Counted from the stretch's first letter, positions 43,124 through 52,135 are shown. The stretch is 64,000 nucleotides of DNA from Cellulophaga sp. BC115SP (GCF_009905545.1 NZ_JAAALB010000014.1:86118-150117), one strand, 5' to 3'. Translations and numbers: made by a program. Notes: generated by a model from the letters alone, not told the origin.

Positions 43124-44647
43124 TTATTTTCTAAACAACGCTTCAACTTCCTCACGACTAAAGTTTAGGGCTTTTGCCAAACGAGTACCATAATCAGCAT
43201 CTGCTAGGTAGAAATAGCCAACCATTTTGCGAGCTACATCCTTGTTTTTCACAGCAGCCAAATCTCCAGATAAGTTTTTAATCAAACTCGCCTTATCTGT
43301 TTCTGACAAAGAGCGATAAAAATCTCCTGCTTGTTTGAAATCATTCGGCTTTGTGATTCTTTGCTGAACTGTAGTCACATTGGTAAACTTAGAAACTGAA
43401 TATTTGTATTGTGCATTGTCAGCCAGAGCATCAGCCGAAACACTTGGCTGATAGTTTACATCAGAAGTTTTGTGGCGATTGCTAAAAGCACCATCTTGGT
43501 TGTAAGTATTTACAGCCACTTTTGGGGCATTAACAGGAAGCTGTTGAAAATTGCCTCCGATGCGGTGACGTTGCGTATCGGTGTAAGAAAATAAGCGACC
43601 TTGCAAAAGTTTATCTTCAGATGGCTCTATGCCCGGTACCAAATTGGCAGGAGCAAAAGCCGACTGCTCAACCTCTTCAAAGAAATTATCGGGTACACGG
43701 TTTAAAGTCATTTTACCAACCTTTGTCAATGGAGCAATCGACTCAGGCCAAACTTTTGTTACGTCAAGCGGATTAAAATCAAATTTGTCTAAATCTTCTG
43801 GTTTTAAAATTTGTACATATAAATCCCAAGACGGGAAGTGTCCTTTTTTAATATTGTCATACAAATCTACCGTAGCATGCTGAAAATCTTGGGCTTGTAC
43901 TTTGGCAGCTTCATCAGCAGTAAGGTTTTTTACACCCTGATTCGTTTTCCAAGTATATTTTACATAACTCACTTCGCCTGCTTCATTTACCCATTTGAAT
44001 GCATGAACACTCGACCCATCCATTTGACGGTAATTAGCAGGAATACCGAAATCAGAATAAACACGCGTCAACATGTGAGTACCTTCTGGAATATGCGAGA
44101 AGAAATCAAACACACGGTTGGGGTCTTGCTTATTGTAAATGGGCGACGGCTTGAAAGCATGCACCATATCAGGAAATTTGATGGCATCGCGAATAAAAAA
44201 TACGGGAAGGTTATTCCCTACGATATCATAATTTCCTTGCTCAGTATAAAACTTCGTCGCAAAACCACGAGGGTCACGTAAAGTTTCTGGTGAACCATTT
44301 CCGTGAACTACTGTCGAAAAACGAACAAATACAGGCGTTTTTTTACCCTTAGAAGCAAACAAAGCCGCTTTGGTATATTTTGAAAATTCACCTTCTGAAA
44401 CAAACTCACCATAAGCCCCAGCACCACGTGCATGTACCACACGCTCAGGAATACGCTCACGGTCGAACGAGGCTAGTTTTTCAATCAAATGAATGTCTTC
44501 TAGCAATACTTGTCCATTTTGTCCAATTGTTTTAGAGTTTTGATTATCGCCAACTGGAGAACCATTATTAGTAGTTAGGGGGGCTTGTGCAACTGCGACT
44601 GTCGATGATAATAAGGCTAAAGCAGCAATTTTTAAGGATCTATTCAT
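43124..44647 (-). CDS. Monofunctional haem catalase, exported
   Basis: 507 residues beginning at ATG 44647 with a signal peptide (KIAALALLSSTVAVAQA). The longer frame from 44686 adds 13 residues lacking leader character. FDRERIPERVVHARGAGA carries the active-site His72. NLPVFFIRDAIKFPDMVHA includes the conserved Asn region. RLFSYTDTQRHRIG holds the proximal haem Tyr. It decomposes H2O2 in the periplasm. A small-subunit clade catalase is suggested by length. The upstream spacer has an ATAG-N7-CTAT sequence like an OxyR site. A gap of about 195 bases separates it from hemA. Confidence 0.95.
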   Translation of the reverse strand: MNRSLKIAALALLSSTVAVAQAPLTTNNGSPVGDNQNSKTIGQNGQVLLEDIHLIEKLASFDRERIPERVVHARGAGAYGEFVSEGEFSKYTKAALFASKGKKTPVFVRFSTVVHGNGSPETLRDPRGFATKFYTEQGNYDIVGNNLPVFFIRDAIKFPDMVHAFKPSPIYNKQDPNRVFDFFSHIPEGTHMLTRVYSDFGIPANYRQMDGSSVHAFKWVNEAGEVSYVKYTWKTNQGVKNLTADEAAKVQAQDFQHATVDLYDNIKKGHFPSWDLYVQILKPEDLDKFDFNPLDVTKVWPESIAPLTKVGKMTLNRVPDNFFEEVEQSAFAPANLVPGIEPSEDKLLQGRLFSYTDTQRHRIGGNFQQLPVNAPKVAVNTYNQDGAFSNRHKTSDVNYQPSVSADALADNAQYKYSVSKFTNVTTVQQRITKPNDFKQAGDFYRSLSETDKASLIKNLSGDLAAVKNKDVARKMVGYFYLADADYGTRLAKALNFSREEVEALFRK

Positions 44648-44778
44648 GTGTTTGTTAATAACTGTTGTGTTATGTTTACATGACAAAATTGCTGTTTTGA
44701 AAACTATAAATCAAATTGATATTTTATATGAAGCTATAGATTTTAATTATACATTATATCTATAGAAATTCCCAAACC

Positions 44779-44793
44779 ATAGATATAGTCTAT
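44779..44793 (-). promoter_or_regulatory. Possible OxyR-type site upstream of catalase
   Basis: ATAGATATAGTCTAT matches ATAG-N7-CTAT, the half-palindrome of OxyR consensus, 132 bases before the catalase start. The region is AT-rich, so chance is possible. Confidence 0.35.
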
Positions 44794-44888
44794 ATTACAG
44801 GCATTTACAACTTGTTTTATTTTTGTAAAAAAAGGTCATTTATTAACAGATTTCAGGAGTAAATCATAAAAATAAAATACCTGTAAAA

Positions 44889-44945
44889 TAAAAAAGTCAT
44901 AGATACGACAGAAAACCAACTCAATTGAGTACTGTCGTATCTATG
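44889..44945 (-). terminator. Terminator after the tryptophanase gene
   Basis: CATAGATACGACAG (44898-44911) is perfectly complementary to 44932-44945, with an inner CTCAATTGAG palindrome. Read on the minus strand it ends in a T-run. Confidence 0.9.
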
Positions 44946-44974
44946 GCGCTGATGAAAAAGGATGGTTTACGATG

Positions 44975-46348
44975 CTACTCTACAAAAGCAAATCGAGCAG
45001 TGAAATGTCGTAGCATTGGGGCTTCATAAGTTAATTTTACGCCTTTAAGTTTTTCTCTTTCTTGAAAAACCTCAATAATCACCTCAGCTACATAGTCTAT
45101 ATGACTTTGGGTATATACACGACGAGGAATCGCCAAACGCACTAATTCCATCGCAGCAGGCACAAGCTTTCCATTTTCATCATATTTACCAAACATCACA
45201 CTACCAATTTCACAAGCACGCACGCCACCTTTTTGGTACAATGCAATCGCTACAGACTGTCCTGGATATTGTTCTACTGGAATATGTGGACAAAAGTTTT
45301 TAGCATCTAAATAAATCGCATGACCGCCCGTTGGACGCATAATTGGCACTCCAGCCTCGATTAATTTATCACCCAAATATTCGACACTACGAATACGGTA
45401 ATGCAAATAATCTTCATCCAGAATTTCTTCTAGTCCCTGAGCAATAGCCTCTAAATCACGACCAGCCAAACCTCCATAGGTGGGAAAACCTTCAGTCACA
45501 ATCAAAACATTGCGACATTGCATAGCCAAGTTTTCATTATTCATCGCCAAAAAACCTCCAATATTTACCAAAGCATCTTTTTTGGCACTCATGGTCATAC
45601 CATCGGCATAGCTAAACATTTCTTGGCAAATAGATAAGATACTTCTATCAGCATAGCCTTGTTCACGTTTTTTGATAAAATAGGCATTCTCTGCAAAACG
45701 ACAAGCATCAATAAACAAAGGCAATCCATATTGATCACATACTGCACGAACGTCTTTGACATTTTGCATCGACACTGGCTGACCTCCGCCAGAGTTGTTT
45801 GTCACCGTAATCATCACCATTGGGATATGTTCGACGCCAGTGGCTTCGATAAATTCACGTAGTTTTTCTACGTCCATATTACCCTTAAAATCTGCAATAA
45901 CTTCTGGGCGCTTACCATCTTCATTGAGCAAATCAACGGCGTTGGCTCCTGAAAACTCAATATTGGCACGAGTGGTATCGAAGTGAGTATTATTAGGAAT
46001 AAATTTTCCCTCTTGTCCAACAATCGAAAACAGAATTTTCTCAGCCGCACGCCCTTGGTGCGTCGGAATTACATATTTCATACCCGTAATCAACTTGACC
46101 ATTTCCTCAAAACGGTAAAAACTACGAGAACCAGCATAGCTTTCGTCACCATCCATGATGCCTGCCCATTGCTTAGCACTCATGGCAGAAGTACCACTAT
46201 CGGTTAACAAATCGATAATAATATCCTCTGCTTTGATAAGAAATGGGTTATAGCCAGCGTCAGCTAAAATATGCTCACGCTCCGATGCTGTCGTGAATTT
46301 GATGGGTTCTACTGCCTTTATTCTGAATGGTTCAATAATCGTTTTCAT
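44975..46348 (-). CDS. tnaA: Tryptophanase
   Basis: A 457-residue PLP beta-eliminating lyase. The PLP lysine is Lys256 in DGMTMSAKKDALVNIGG. The related tyrosine phenol-lyase is distinguished at three positions known from the family. Here they read Asp124 (HFDTT; Thr in the phenol-lyase), Ile in VRACEIGS (Arg in the phenol-lyase) and His448 in LRHFTARF (Phe in the phenol-lyase). All three are tryptophanase-like. It makes indole, pyruvate and ammonia from tryptophan. It has a ~325-base leader from a consensus promoter and is followed by a strong terminator, so is monocistronic. Confidence 0.93.
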   Translation of the reverse strand: MKTIIEPFRIKAVEPIKFTTASEREHILADAGYNPFLIKAEDIIIDLLTDSGTSAMSAKQWAGIMDGDESYAGSRSFYRFEEMVKLITGMKYVIPTHQGRAAEKILFSIVGQEGKFIPNNTHFDTTRANIEFSGANAVDLLNEDGKRPEVIADFKGNMDVEKLREFIEATGVEHIPMVMITVTNNSGGGQPVSMQNVKDVRAVCDQYGLPLFIDACRFAENAYFIKKREQGYADRSILSICQEMFSYADGMTMSAKKDALVNIGGFLAMNNENLAMQCRNVLIVTEGFPTYGGLAGRDLEAIAQGLEEILDEDYLHYRIRSVEYLGDKLIEAGVPIMRPTGGHAIYLDAKNFCPHIPVEQYPGQSVAIALYQKGGVRACEIGSVMFGKYDENGKLVPAAMELVRLAIPRRVYTQSHIDYVAEVIIEVFQEREKLKGVKLTYEAPMLRHFTARFAFVE

Positions 46349-46680
46349 AAAATTTGAAGAATAATTATCATTGAAAGACGATGAGCTAAGGCATGGTTTT
46401 TACCCAAAGTGACGCAAGATTTTGCATCGCTTCGAGAATACCCAAAACCCCATGAAAGATTGTTCAAGACACAAAGTATTGTATCTCTACAAAATCATCC
46501 AATAGACTTTCGTCTCTCAGTGAAATGAGATTAATAAAAAAGAAAAGCGAAAAATTAGCAAACAGACAAGGCGAAAGCGTCTCTATCCTTGATATTCTGG
46601 AAGAGCGACTTTGAAGTGAATAAAGATGAAATGAATAAATCCATAGTAGGTATGAATTTGATTAGGTTTATTTGTAGGTG
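46349..46680 (-). other. Long tryptophanase leader with short frames
   Basis: From the promoter at 46681-46710 to the tnaA start are about 330 bases. On the minus strand there are two short frames. One (46555-46644) encodes 29 residues starting MDLFISSLF. The other (46400-46453) encodes 17 residues, MGFWVFSKRCKILRHFG, with one Trp codon. A decayed GTAGAGACGCAA-type inverted repeat overlaps the latter. Neither frame is a clear TnaC relative. Confidence 0.35.
46403..46482. repeat. Decayed GTAGAGACGCAA-family inverted repeat
   Basis: On the minus strand GTAGAGATACAATACTTTGT near 46490 faces GATGCAAAATCTTGCGTCAC ending near 46409. It is a degenerate relative of the 41018-41150 element. Confidence 0.5.
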
Positions 46681-46710
46681 CAAAGATAGTTTATTTGAGG
46701 GGATAGGCAA
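46681..46710 (-). promoter_or_regulatory. Tryptophanase promoter, full Bacteroidota consensus
   Basis: On the minus strand TTG (46708-46710), 19 bases, TATCTTTG (46681-46688). This is an exact TTG-N19-TAnnTTTG match. The -33 part overlaps the inverted repeat downstream of hemN (46698-46798). Confidence 0.75.
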
Positions 46711-46801
46711 GAGGCACTAGGCATTAGTTAATATACATGAGAGTTCTTCACTTACAGTATTCAACTGTTGCCTCCTTGCCTGTTCCCTCTCCCCTATAAT
46801 A

Positions 46802-48166
46802 CTATATCGTCTGCGAAAAAAGCCTGTGCTGAGGGTTTTCTCTAATCATGCGCATGTCAAACGCCATGCAGATATTGCGAATAAATGTTTTGCCTGCTTC
46901 CAATACTTCTAAGCGGTTGTCGTGCAAAACAATCAAATCGTCTTCTATAAATGGTTGAAGTCTTTCGAAAAGCGCTTCTTTTTCTTCAAAAGTCCAAGTT
47001 TCTGTATCCCAAGATGTTTTGAAACGGCAAATCAGATTAAGAATTTGCTCTCGAATTTTCAGGTCTTCTTGGTTCAAAATATGTCCACGATGAAGAGGGA
47101 GTTTATTTTGATTGATACAATCCATATAAGTTTCAATTTCTTTCACATTTTGGGCAAAAGCAGTCCATGAGTCGCTGATAGAAGATACCCCTAAACCAAT
47201 CATCACTTTAGTCTGTGTGGTGGTATAGCCCATAAAATTGCGATTGAGTGTCCCATTTTGGCGCGCTATATACATTGAATCACTTGCCAATGCAAAATGG
47301 TCCATACCAATTTCGAAATAACCATTGGCCTCCAACATCGCTCTACCTTTTTCATACAGCTGACGTTTCAATGCAGGACTTGGGAGGTCTTCATCCTTGA
47401 AACCACGCTGACCATTGCCTTTAATCCAAGGTACGTGAGCGTAGGAATAAAACGCAATACGGTCAGGTTTGAGCGCAATCGTTTTTTGAATTGTGTCCTC
47501 AATACTTTCCAAAGTCTGAAAAGGTAATCCAAATACCAAATCATGACTAATAGAGGTATAGCCAACTTTTCGGCTTAATTCTGTTACTTGTTTTACCTGT
47601 TCAAAAGGCTGAAAACGATGTATGGCAGTTTGTACTCTCAAGTCATAATCTTGCACGCCATAGCTAACACGGGTAAAACCTAATTGATGTAATACCTCCA
47701 AATGTTCGGCTGTGGTATTGCCAGGATGCCCTTCAAAACCAAATTCTATTTCATCTGCTAATGTGGCTTTTGCTAAAATGCCCTTCACCAAGCGAGCGAG
47801 ATTTTGGGGCTTGAAAAAACTTGGCGTACCACCTCCAAAGTGTATTTCAGCGATTCGTGGAGTTTCGGATAATAAAGCGGTGTACATATCCCATTCCTTC
47901 AAAAGGGCATCTACATAAGGTTCTTCTACCGAATGGTTTTTAGTGATACGTTTGTTACAACCACAAAAAGTGCACAGACTTTCACAGTAAGGCAAATGGA
48001 TATATAGGCTAATTCCTTGGTGGTTGCTTTCAGCAAAACTTTTCTGCAAGCTTTCTATCCAAGCTGTCTCGGTAAATTGTTCTACATGCCAAAATGGAAC
48101 CGTAGGATAACTTGTGTAGCGTGGACCAGGAACATTATATTTTTGGATAAGACTTAGCGTTGACAT
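46802..48166 (-). CDS. hemN: Oxygen-independent coproporphyrinogen III oxidase
   Basis: 454 residues from ATG 48166 (MSTLSLIQKYNVPGPRYTSY); an upstream start at 48259 would add 31 residues unlike the family. It is a radical-SAM enzyme that decarboxylates coproporphyrinogen III in anaerobic haem synthesis. The cluster cysteines are Cys61, Cys65 and Cys68 in YCESLCTFCGCNK. EIHFGGGTPSFF (~110) and the GVQDYDLRVQTAIHRFQP segment (~165-182) are HemN-specific. The coproporphyrin-binding opening RYTSYPT is present, which separates it from HemW. It suits micro-oxic growth. It lies two genes away from hemA but on its own promoter. Confidence 0.95.
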   Translation of the reverse strand: MSTLSLIQKYNVPGPRYTSYPTVPFWHVEQFTETAWIESLQKSFAESNHQGISLYIHLPYCESLCTFCGCNKRITKNHSVEEPYVDALLKEWDMYTALLSETPRIAEIHFGGGTPSFFKPQNLARLVKGILAKATLADEIEFGFEGHPGNTTAEHLEVLHQLGFTRVSYGVQDYDLRVQTAIHRFQPFEQVKQVTELSRKVGYTSISHDLVFGLPFQTLESIEDTIQKTIALKPDRIAFYSYAHVPWIKGNGQRGFKDEDLPSPALKRQLYEKGRAMLEANGYFEIGMDHFALASDSMYIARQNGTLNRNFMGYTTTQTKVMIGLGVSSISDSWTAFAQNVKEIETYMDCINQNKLPLHRGHILNQEDLKIREQILNLICRFKTSWDTETWTFEEKEALFERLQPFIEDDLIVLHDNRLEVLEAGKTFIRNICMAFDMRMIRENPQHRLFSQTI

Positions 48167-48315
48167 AATATTGATTACATTATTTTCTCTCAAAACTAAA
48201 ATGAATCGAAAGCCTTCAGAATGATTTTTATCATACGCAAAACTGATTAGGATGACCAAGCCCTAGCAAGCAACTGGTTTGGATTGAATATATCTTTGCT
48301 TGAAGTTCAAAAATC

Positions 48316-48345
48316 TTTGGTTTTCATATCGTTGTTGTAACTTTG
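48316..48345 (+). promoter_or_regulatory. Promoter for the SpoU methyltransferase gene
   Basis: TTTG (48316-48319), 18 bases, TAACTTTG (48338-48345), close to the Bacteroidota consensus. It gives a leader of about 170 bases. Confidence 0.65.
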
Positions 48346-48523
48346 CCTTCACAACGAAACAGATAGATGGTTAGTTAATTTGATAAGAGAGTAAGAATAT
48401 GAATAGTTGCGGCACAATCGAACGCAAAATTTGAGACAACTTCTCACTTTGTGCCTATGTGCCTTTTCACTTATTCACTTTTAAAAATTTACGAACCAGC
48501 ATACATATTTTAAATCAAAAAAA

Positions 48524-49051
48524 ATGCGTAAATTATCCATGGATGAGCTCAATCGCTTATCTGCCGAAGAGTTTAGAGCTATCGAAAAATTGCCTTATAT
48601 TTTAATCTTGGATGACATCAGAAGTATGAATAACGTAGGTTCGGTATTTAGAACAGCTGATGCTTTCAAAGCAGAAAAAATTTATCTCTGTGGAATCACG
48701 GCAACGCCACCGCACAGAGAAATACAAAAGACAGCGCTGGGTGCTGACGAAACTGTTGATTGGGAACATGCGCCAGATGTAGTGGCATTAATCGCAAAAC
48801 TACAGGCAGAAGGCTATACTGTAATTGCGATTGAACAAGTCGAAGGCAGTACTTCGTTACTAGATTTTCAGCCGAAAAAGACCGAAAAATATGCCTTTAT
48901 CTTCGGGAATGAAGTTTTTGGTGTGAACGAAACAGCCGTAAAAAATGCTAATTATTGTTTAGAAATTCCCCAATATGGTACCAAGCACTCATTGAATATT
49001 TCGGTTACAGCAGGAATTATTTGCTGGCATTATGTGGCAGGAATCCAATAA
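48524..49051 (+). CDS. SpoU/TrmH-family RNA 2'-O-methyltransferase
   Basis: 175 residues, a SPOUT-fold SAM-dependent methyltransferase that modifies tRNA or rRNA ribose. Motif 1 is ILDDIRSMNNVGSVFRTADAF (~28-48, within which Asn and Arg are conserved). Motif 2 is FIFGNEVFGV (~126). Motif 3 is IPQYGTKHSLNISVTAGIICW (~147-167). Together they form the trefoil-knot SAM site. It lacks the N-terminal substrate-binding domain of larger TrmH-type enzymes. The target nucleotide is unknown. It is a single-gene unit with its own promoter and terminator. Confidence 0.92.
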   Translation: MRKLSMDELNRLSAEEFRAIEKLPYILILDDIRSMNNVGSVFRTADAFKAEKIYLCGITATPPHREIQKTALGADETVDWEHAPDVVALIAKLQAEGYTVIAIEQVEGSTSLLDFQPKKTEKYAFIFGNEVFGVNETAVKNANYCLEIPQYGTKHSLNISVTAGIICWHYVAGIQ

Positions 49052-49198
49052 GTGAGGAGTGTTGAATGTTGAGTTTAGAGTTTTTTACAAAAAATCAACC
49101 TTCGTTTGTTAAAAAAAGATTTGTATAAATCTACTTCTCAAAACCCTTTATTATTCAAGCATTTCTAAGAAAAAGAATAATCTAATGTTAAATTTTGA

Positions 49199-49249
49199 GC
49201 CCAAAGTGAAAACTTAATACAAATTACTTTTTTCGCTTTGGGCATTTTT
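49199..49249 (+). terminator. Terminator after the SpoU methyltransferase gene
   Basis: GCCCAAAGTGAAAA (49199-49212) pairs with TTTTCGCTTTGGGC (49230-49243; one G:T), followed by ATTTTTA. Confidence 0.8.
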
Positions 49250-49301
49250 ATACTTTCGATTTATTAATAATTATTTAACAATATCTTAATATTAACCTGT
49301 C

Positions 49302-49688
49302 ATGAAATCTGATAAAAAGCAACTCGTTGACGAAATATCGGCTTTGATTTTGTCTAACCTCAAAGGCCTTAATGAAAAAAGTGCTAAGAAATTAGTTAAA
49401 ACTGTAGACAAAGCTTCTGAAGAAATCGCTAAGAAATATGCGAAACTTCAAAAAGACGAAGAAGAAGCTAAAGAAAAAGCTGAGAAAAAAGCAGCAGAAA
49501 AAATTAAAGAACAATCTAAAAAAGTAGCAAAAGCTAAAGCTAAAGAAGCAGAAAAAGCAGCATTTGATGCAAAAATCGCTCTTGTAACAGGCTCAGAAGC
49601 AACAGAAGCCCCTGCCAAAAAATCTTCTAGCAAAAAATCATCAGCTCCAGTAGTAGAAGAGGCGCCATCTTCAGAATCAGCAGAATAA
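49302..49688 (+). CDS. Lysine/alanine-rich coiled-coil protein
   Basis: 128 residues, unrecognised family. The N-terminus (~1-50) is a helical KQLVDEISALILSNLKGLNEKSAKKLVKTVDKASEEIAKKYAKLQ type segment (first 20 quoted end at LK). The middle (~50-95) is a Lys/Glu/Ala coiled coil. The tail has KKSSSKKSSAP and a Ser/Glu-rich end. It resembles the helical, lysine-rich histone-H1-like or phasin-like small proteins of Bacteroidota, but no specific function can be claimed. No leader. It is highly transcribed in appearance only; its own terminator follows. Confidence 0.7.
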   Translation: MKSDKKQLVDEISALILSNLKGLNEKSAKKLVKTVDKASEEIAKKYAKLQKDEEEAKEKAEKKAAEKIKEQSKKVAKAKAKEAEKAAFDAKIALVTGSEATEAPAKKSSSKKSSAPVVEEAPSSESAE

Positions 49689-49721
49689 TACCGAAACAAA
49701 TACCTTTTATCACAAGAATCG

Positions 49722-49767
49722 AAGAGTTTGTCAAAAAGAATCACGACTTTTGACAAACTCTTTTTCT
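49722..49767 (+). terminator. Terminator after the Lys-rich protein gene
   Basis: AAGAGTTTGTCAAAAAG (49722-49738) pairs with CTTTTGACAAACTCTT (49747-49762) and runs into TTTCTTTT. Confidence 0.9.
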
Positions 49768-49847
49768 TTTGTATCTCAATAGGCACAACGACAAAAGAAA
49801 ATCTCGTTCAAACCTACAATCATTCCAAAACTAAACCCTCCTAGCTT

Positions 49848-50768
49848 ATGTCAATTATACTTGAAGCGCAAAATGTAGTTAAGCGTTATGCTGGACATAC
49901 TGCTCTCAGTGGCGTTTCGATTCAGGTACCTCAAGGCTCTATCTTTGGTCTTTTGGGTCCTAATGGCGCTGGCAAAACTTCTCTTATTCGTATTATCAAT
50001 CAAATCACTGGTCCAGATGAAGGTCAAATTATCTTGGACGGTGAAAGACTCCAACCCAAACACATCGAAGTAATTGGCTATCTGCCCGAAGAGCGTGGTC
50101 TTTACAAAAAGATGAAAGTAGGCGAGCAACTTTTGTACCTTGCCCAACTCAAAGGTATGCCCAAAGCTGAAGCCGTCGAAAAACTCAAAGCTTGGTTTAT
50201 CAAATTTGATATTAAAGGTTGGTGGGACAAAAACGTTGAAGACTTGTCGAAAGGGATGCAACAAAAAACACAGTTTATTGCTACCATTGTACACGAGCCT
50301 AAACTGGTGATCCTTGATGAACCGTTCTCGGGCTTCGACCCAATCAATGCCAATTTGCTAAAAGATGAGATTTTAGCTTTGAAAGAAAAAGGAACTACCA
50401 TCATTTTTTCAACGCACCGTATGGAGTCTGTTGAGGAACTATGTGACAATATTGCTTTAATTAACAAATCAAAAGTGGTATTGAGCGGAGAAAAGAAAGA
50501 AGTAAAAAATCGTTTTAGAGATAACACCTTCAACCTTGAATATTCTGGAGCACTCGCTCCGATTGAAGGAGTTTTTGAGATTCTCAGCGCCAAAAATGTA
50601 GAAGGTATTACCAAAGCAAAAGTGCGCTTATTGGATGGCACCAATGCCAATCAATTTCTTGGACAAGCTATACAGCAAGTAGACTTGAAAGCTTTCAACG
50701 AAAATATTCCTTCTTTTAACGAAATATTTATCAAAGTTGTGGGCGAAGATGCCAATACCATTTTATAG
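49848..50768 (+). CDS. ABC transporter ATP-binding subunit (NatA-like)
   Basis: 306 residues. Walker A GPNGAGKTS (~38-46), ABC signature LSKGMQQK (~137), Walker B LVILDEPFSGFDP (~152-164) and the switch His in FSTHRMES (~187) are intact. The C-terminal ~75 residues form the DUF4162-type extension found in NatA-like exporters. It energises the permease encoded 41 bases downstream. The substrate is unknown; NatA/NatB homologues export Na+ or other solutes. Confidence 0.94.
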   Translation: MSIILEAQNVVKRYAGHTALSGVSIQVPQGSIFGLLGPNGAGKTSLIRIINQITGPDEGQIILDGERLQPKHIEVIGYLPEERGLYKKMKVGEQLLYLAQLKGMPKAEAVEKLKAWFIKFDIKGWWDKNVEDLSKGMQQKTQFIATIVHEPKLVILDEPFSGFDPINANLLKDEILALKEKGTTIIFSTHRMESVEELCDNIALINKSKVVLSGEKKEVKNRFRDNTFNLEYSGALAPIEGVFEILSAKNVEGITKAKVRLLDGTNANQFLGQAIQQVDLKAFNENIPSFNEIFIKVVGEDANTIL

Positions 50769-50809
50769 TCCATCAGTTATACCTACAACAATTTTAAACC
50801 TCAACTATC

Positions 50810-52135
50810 ATGAATAAGATTTTACTCATCATACAACGGGAATATATTACCAGAGTTAAGAAAAAATCATTCTGGATTGCCTCGATTTTGGTTCCTTTTC
50901 TGATCGCAGCAGTATATACTATTCCAGTATTGTTATTTGTCAATTCTGATGATTCCAGAAACGTTATCGTATTGGACGACAGCAAATTGTTCAAAGGCAA
51001 ACTTAACTCGGAAGGTGATTATACCTATATCTACAGTGAAAAAACCTTAGAAGAAGCCAAAAAAGATTTGAAGAAAAGCAATGATGATATTGTTGTTCAT
51101 ATCGAAAAAGACATTTTGACGAATCCTAAGGGTGTACAAATTTTAGGTAAAAAAACCGTTGGAATAGGCACACAACATGCTATTCAAGGCAAAATCCAGA
51201 ATGAGTTAAGAAATATTAAGCTCAAAAATGCTGGGATTGACCTAAAAGTCCTTGAAGACAACAAAATCAATGTCGATGCCCAAACCTATACCCTCAACGA
51301 AGATGGTGGCGAAAAATCGAGTAATTCGGGTGGTGCTATGATTTTAGGAGGCATCTTTGGATTTCTACTATATCTCTCTGCCTTCTTGTATGGTTCACAG
51401 GTAATGAATGGCGTAATTGAAGAAAAAAGCAACCGCATTATCGAAGTCGTAGTGTCTTCGGTAAAACCATTCCAATTAATGCTTGGCAAAATCATCGGTG
51501 TAGGTATGGTTGGTCTTACGCAGTTTTTGCTGTGGGGAGTTTTGACCTTTACTGCTTCGACGGTTACCTCTTCTATCATGTCAGGTAAAATTGAGGAGAA
51601 AGTACAAGCCAAAGTAAAAGCAGGTCTTAGCAAAGACGAAATCAAAAAGTTTGAAGCAAGCGTAAAATCCGAAAATCCATTGAATAGTATCAGCGATGCT
51701 ATCGAAAATGTATCGTTAGGAAAAATGATTTTCTGCTTCATTTTGTATTACTTAGGAGGCTATTTATTGTATAGCTCGCTATTTGCTGCCATAGGTTCGG
51801 CAGTAGAAAGCCCGTCGGAAGCTCAACAATTTATGTTTCCGGTCACAATTCCTATCATTTTATCTTTTATATTAGCACAATTTATTTTACAAAAGCCCGA
51901 TAGTCCTATTGCATTCTGGGCTTCTATCATTCCACTAACTTCCCCAATCGACATGATGGTGCGTTTACCATTTGGCGTGTCGAACTGGGAAATAGCCTTA
52001 TCACTAACACTCTTAATACTTGGATTTATTGGAACCACTTGGTTGGCGGGTAAGGTATACCGTGTAGGTATCTTGATGTATGGTAAAAAACCAAGTTGGA
52101 AAGAAATCACAAAATGGGTGTTTTACAAGGGATAA
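50810..52135 (+). CDS. ABC-2-type transporter permease (NatB-like)
   Basis: 441 residues. An N-terminal membrane helix (KKKSFWIASILVPFLIAAVY ~17-36), a large extracytoplasmic loop to about residue 170, then five more helices. GSQVMNGVIEEKSNRIIEVVVSS (~191-213) is the ABC-2 signature, and LMLGKIIGVGMVGLTQFLLWG follows. It pairs with the ATPase gene upstream (41-base gap) to form an exporter. A terminator follows. Confidence 0.92.
   Translation: MNKILLIIQREYITRVKKKSFWIASILVPFLIAAVYTIPVLLFVNSDDSRNVIVLDDSKLFKGKLNSEGDYTYIYSEKTLEEAKKDLKKSNDDIVVHIEKDILTNPKGVQILGKKTVGIGTQHAIQGKIQNELRNIKLKNAGIDLKVLEDNKINVDAQTYTLNEDGGEKSSNSGGAMILGGIFGFLLYLSAFLYGSQVMNGVIEEKSNRIIEVVVSSVKPFQLMLGKIIGVGMVGLTQFLLWGVLTFTASTVTSSIMSGKIEEKVQAKVKAGLSKDEIKKFEASVKSENPLNSISDAIENVSLGKMIFCFILYYLGGYLLYSSLFAAIGSAVESPSEAQQFMFPVTIPIILSFILAQFILQKPDSPIAFWASIIPLTSPIDMMVRLPFGVSNWEIALSLTLLILGFIGTTWLAGKVYRVGILMYGKKPSWKEITKWVFYKG

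Larger units (their letters stand above)
44648..44974 (-). other. Catalase upstream spacer
   Basis: About 330 AT-rich bases between catalase and tryptophanase. It holds the tryptophanase terminator (44889-44945) and the OxyR-like site (44779-44793), plus CTATAGAT (44734-44741) and its complement ATCTATAG (44758-44765). No gene is seen. Confidence 0.5.

Noticed and set aside
44975..46348. Tyrosine phenol-lyase instead of tryptophanase
   Set aside because: The three discriminating positions read Asp, Ile and His, as in tryptophanases.
49448..49786. Ser/Ala-rich minus-strand frame of 112 codons
   Set aside because: It mirrors the Lys/Ala-rich gene on the plus strand and has no leader or family match.
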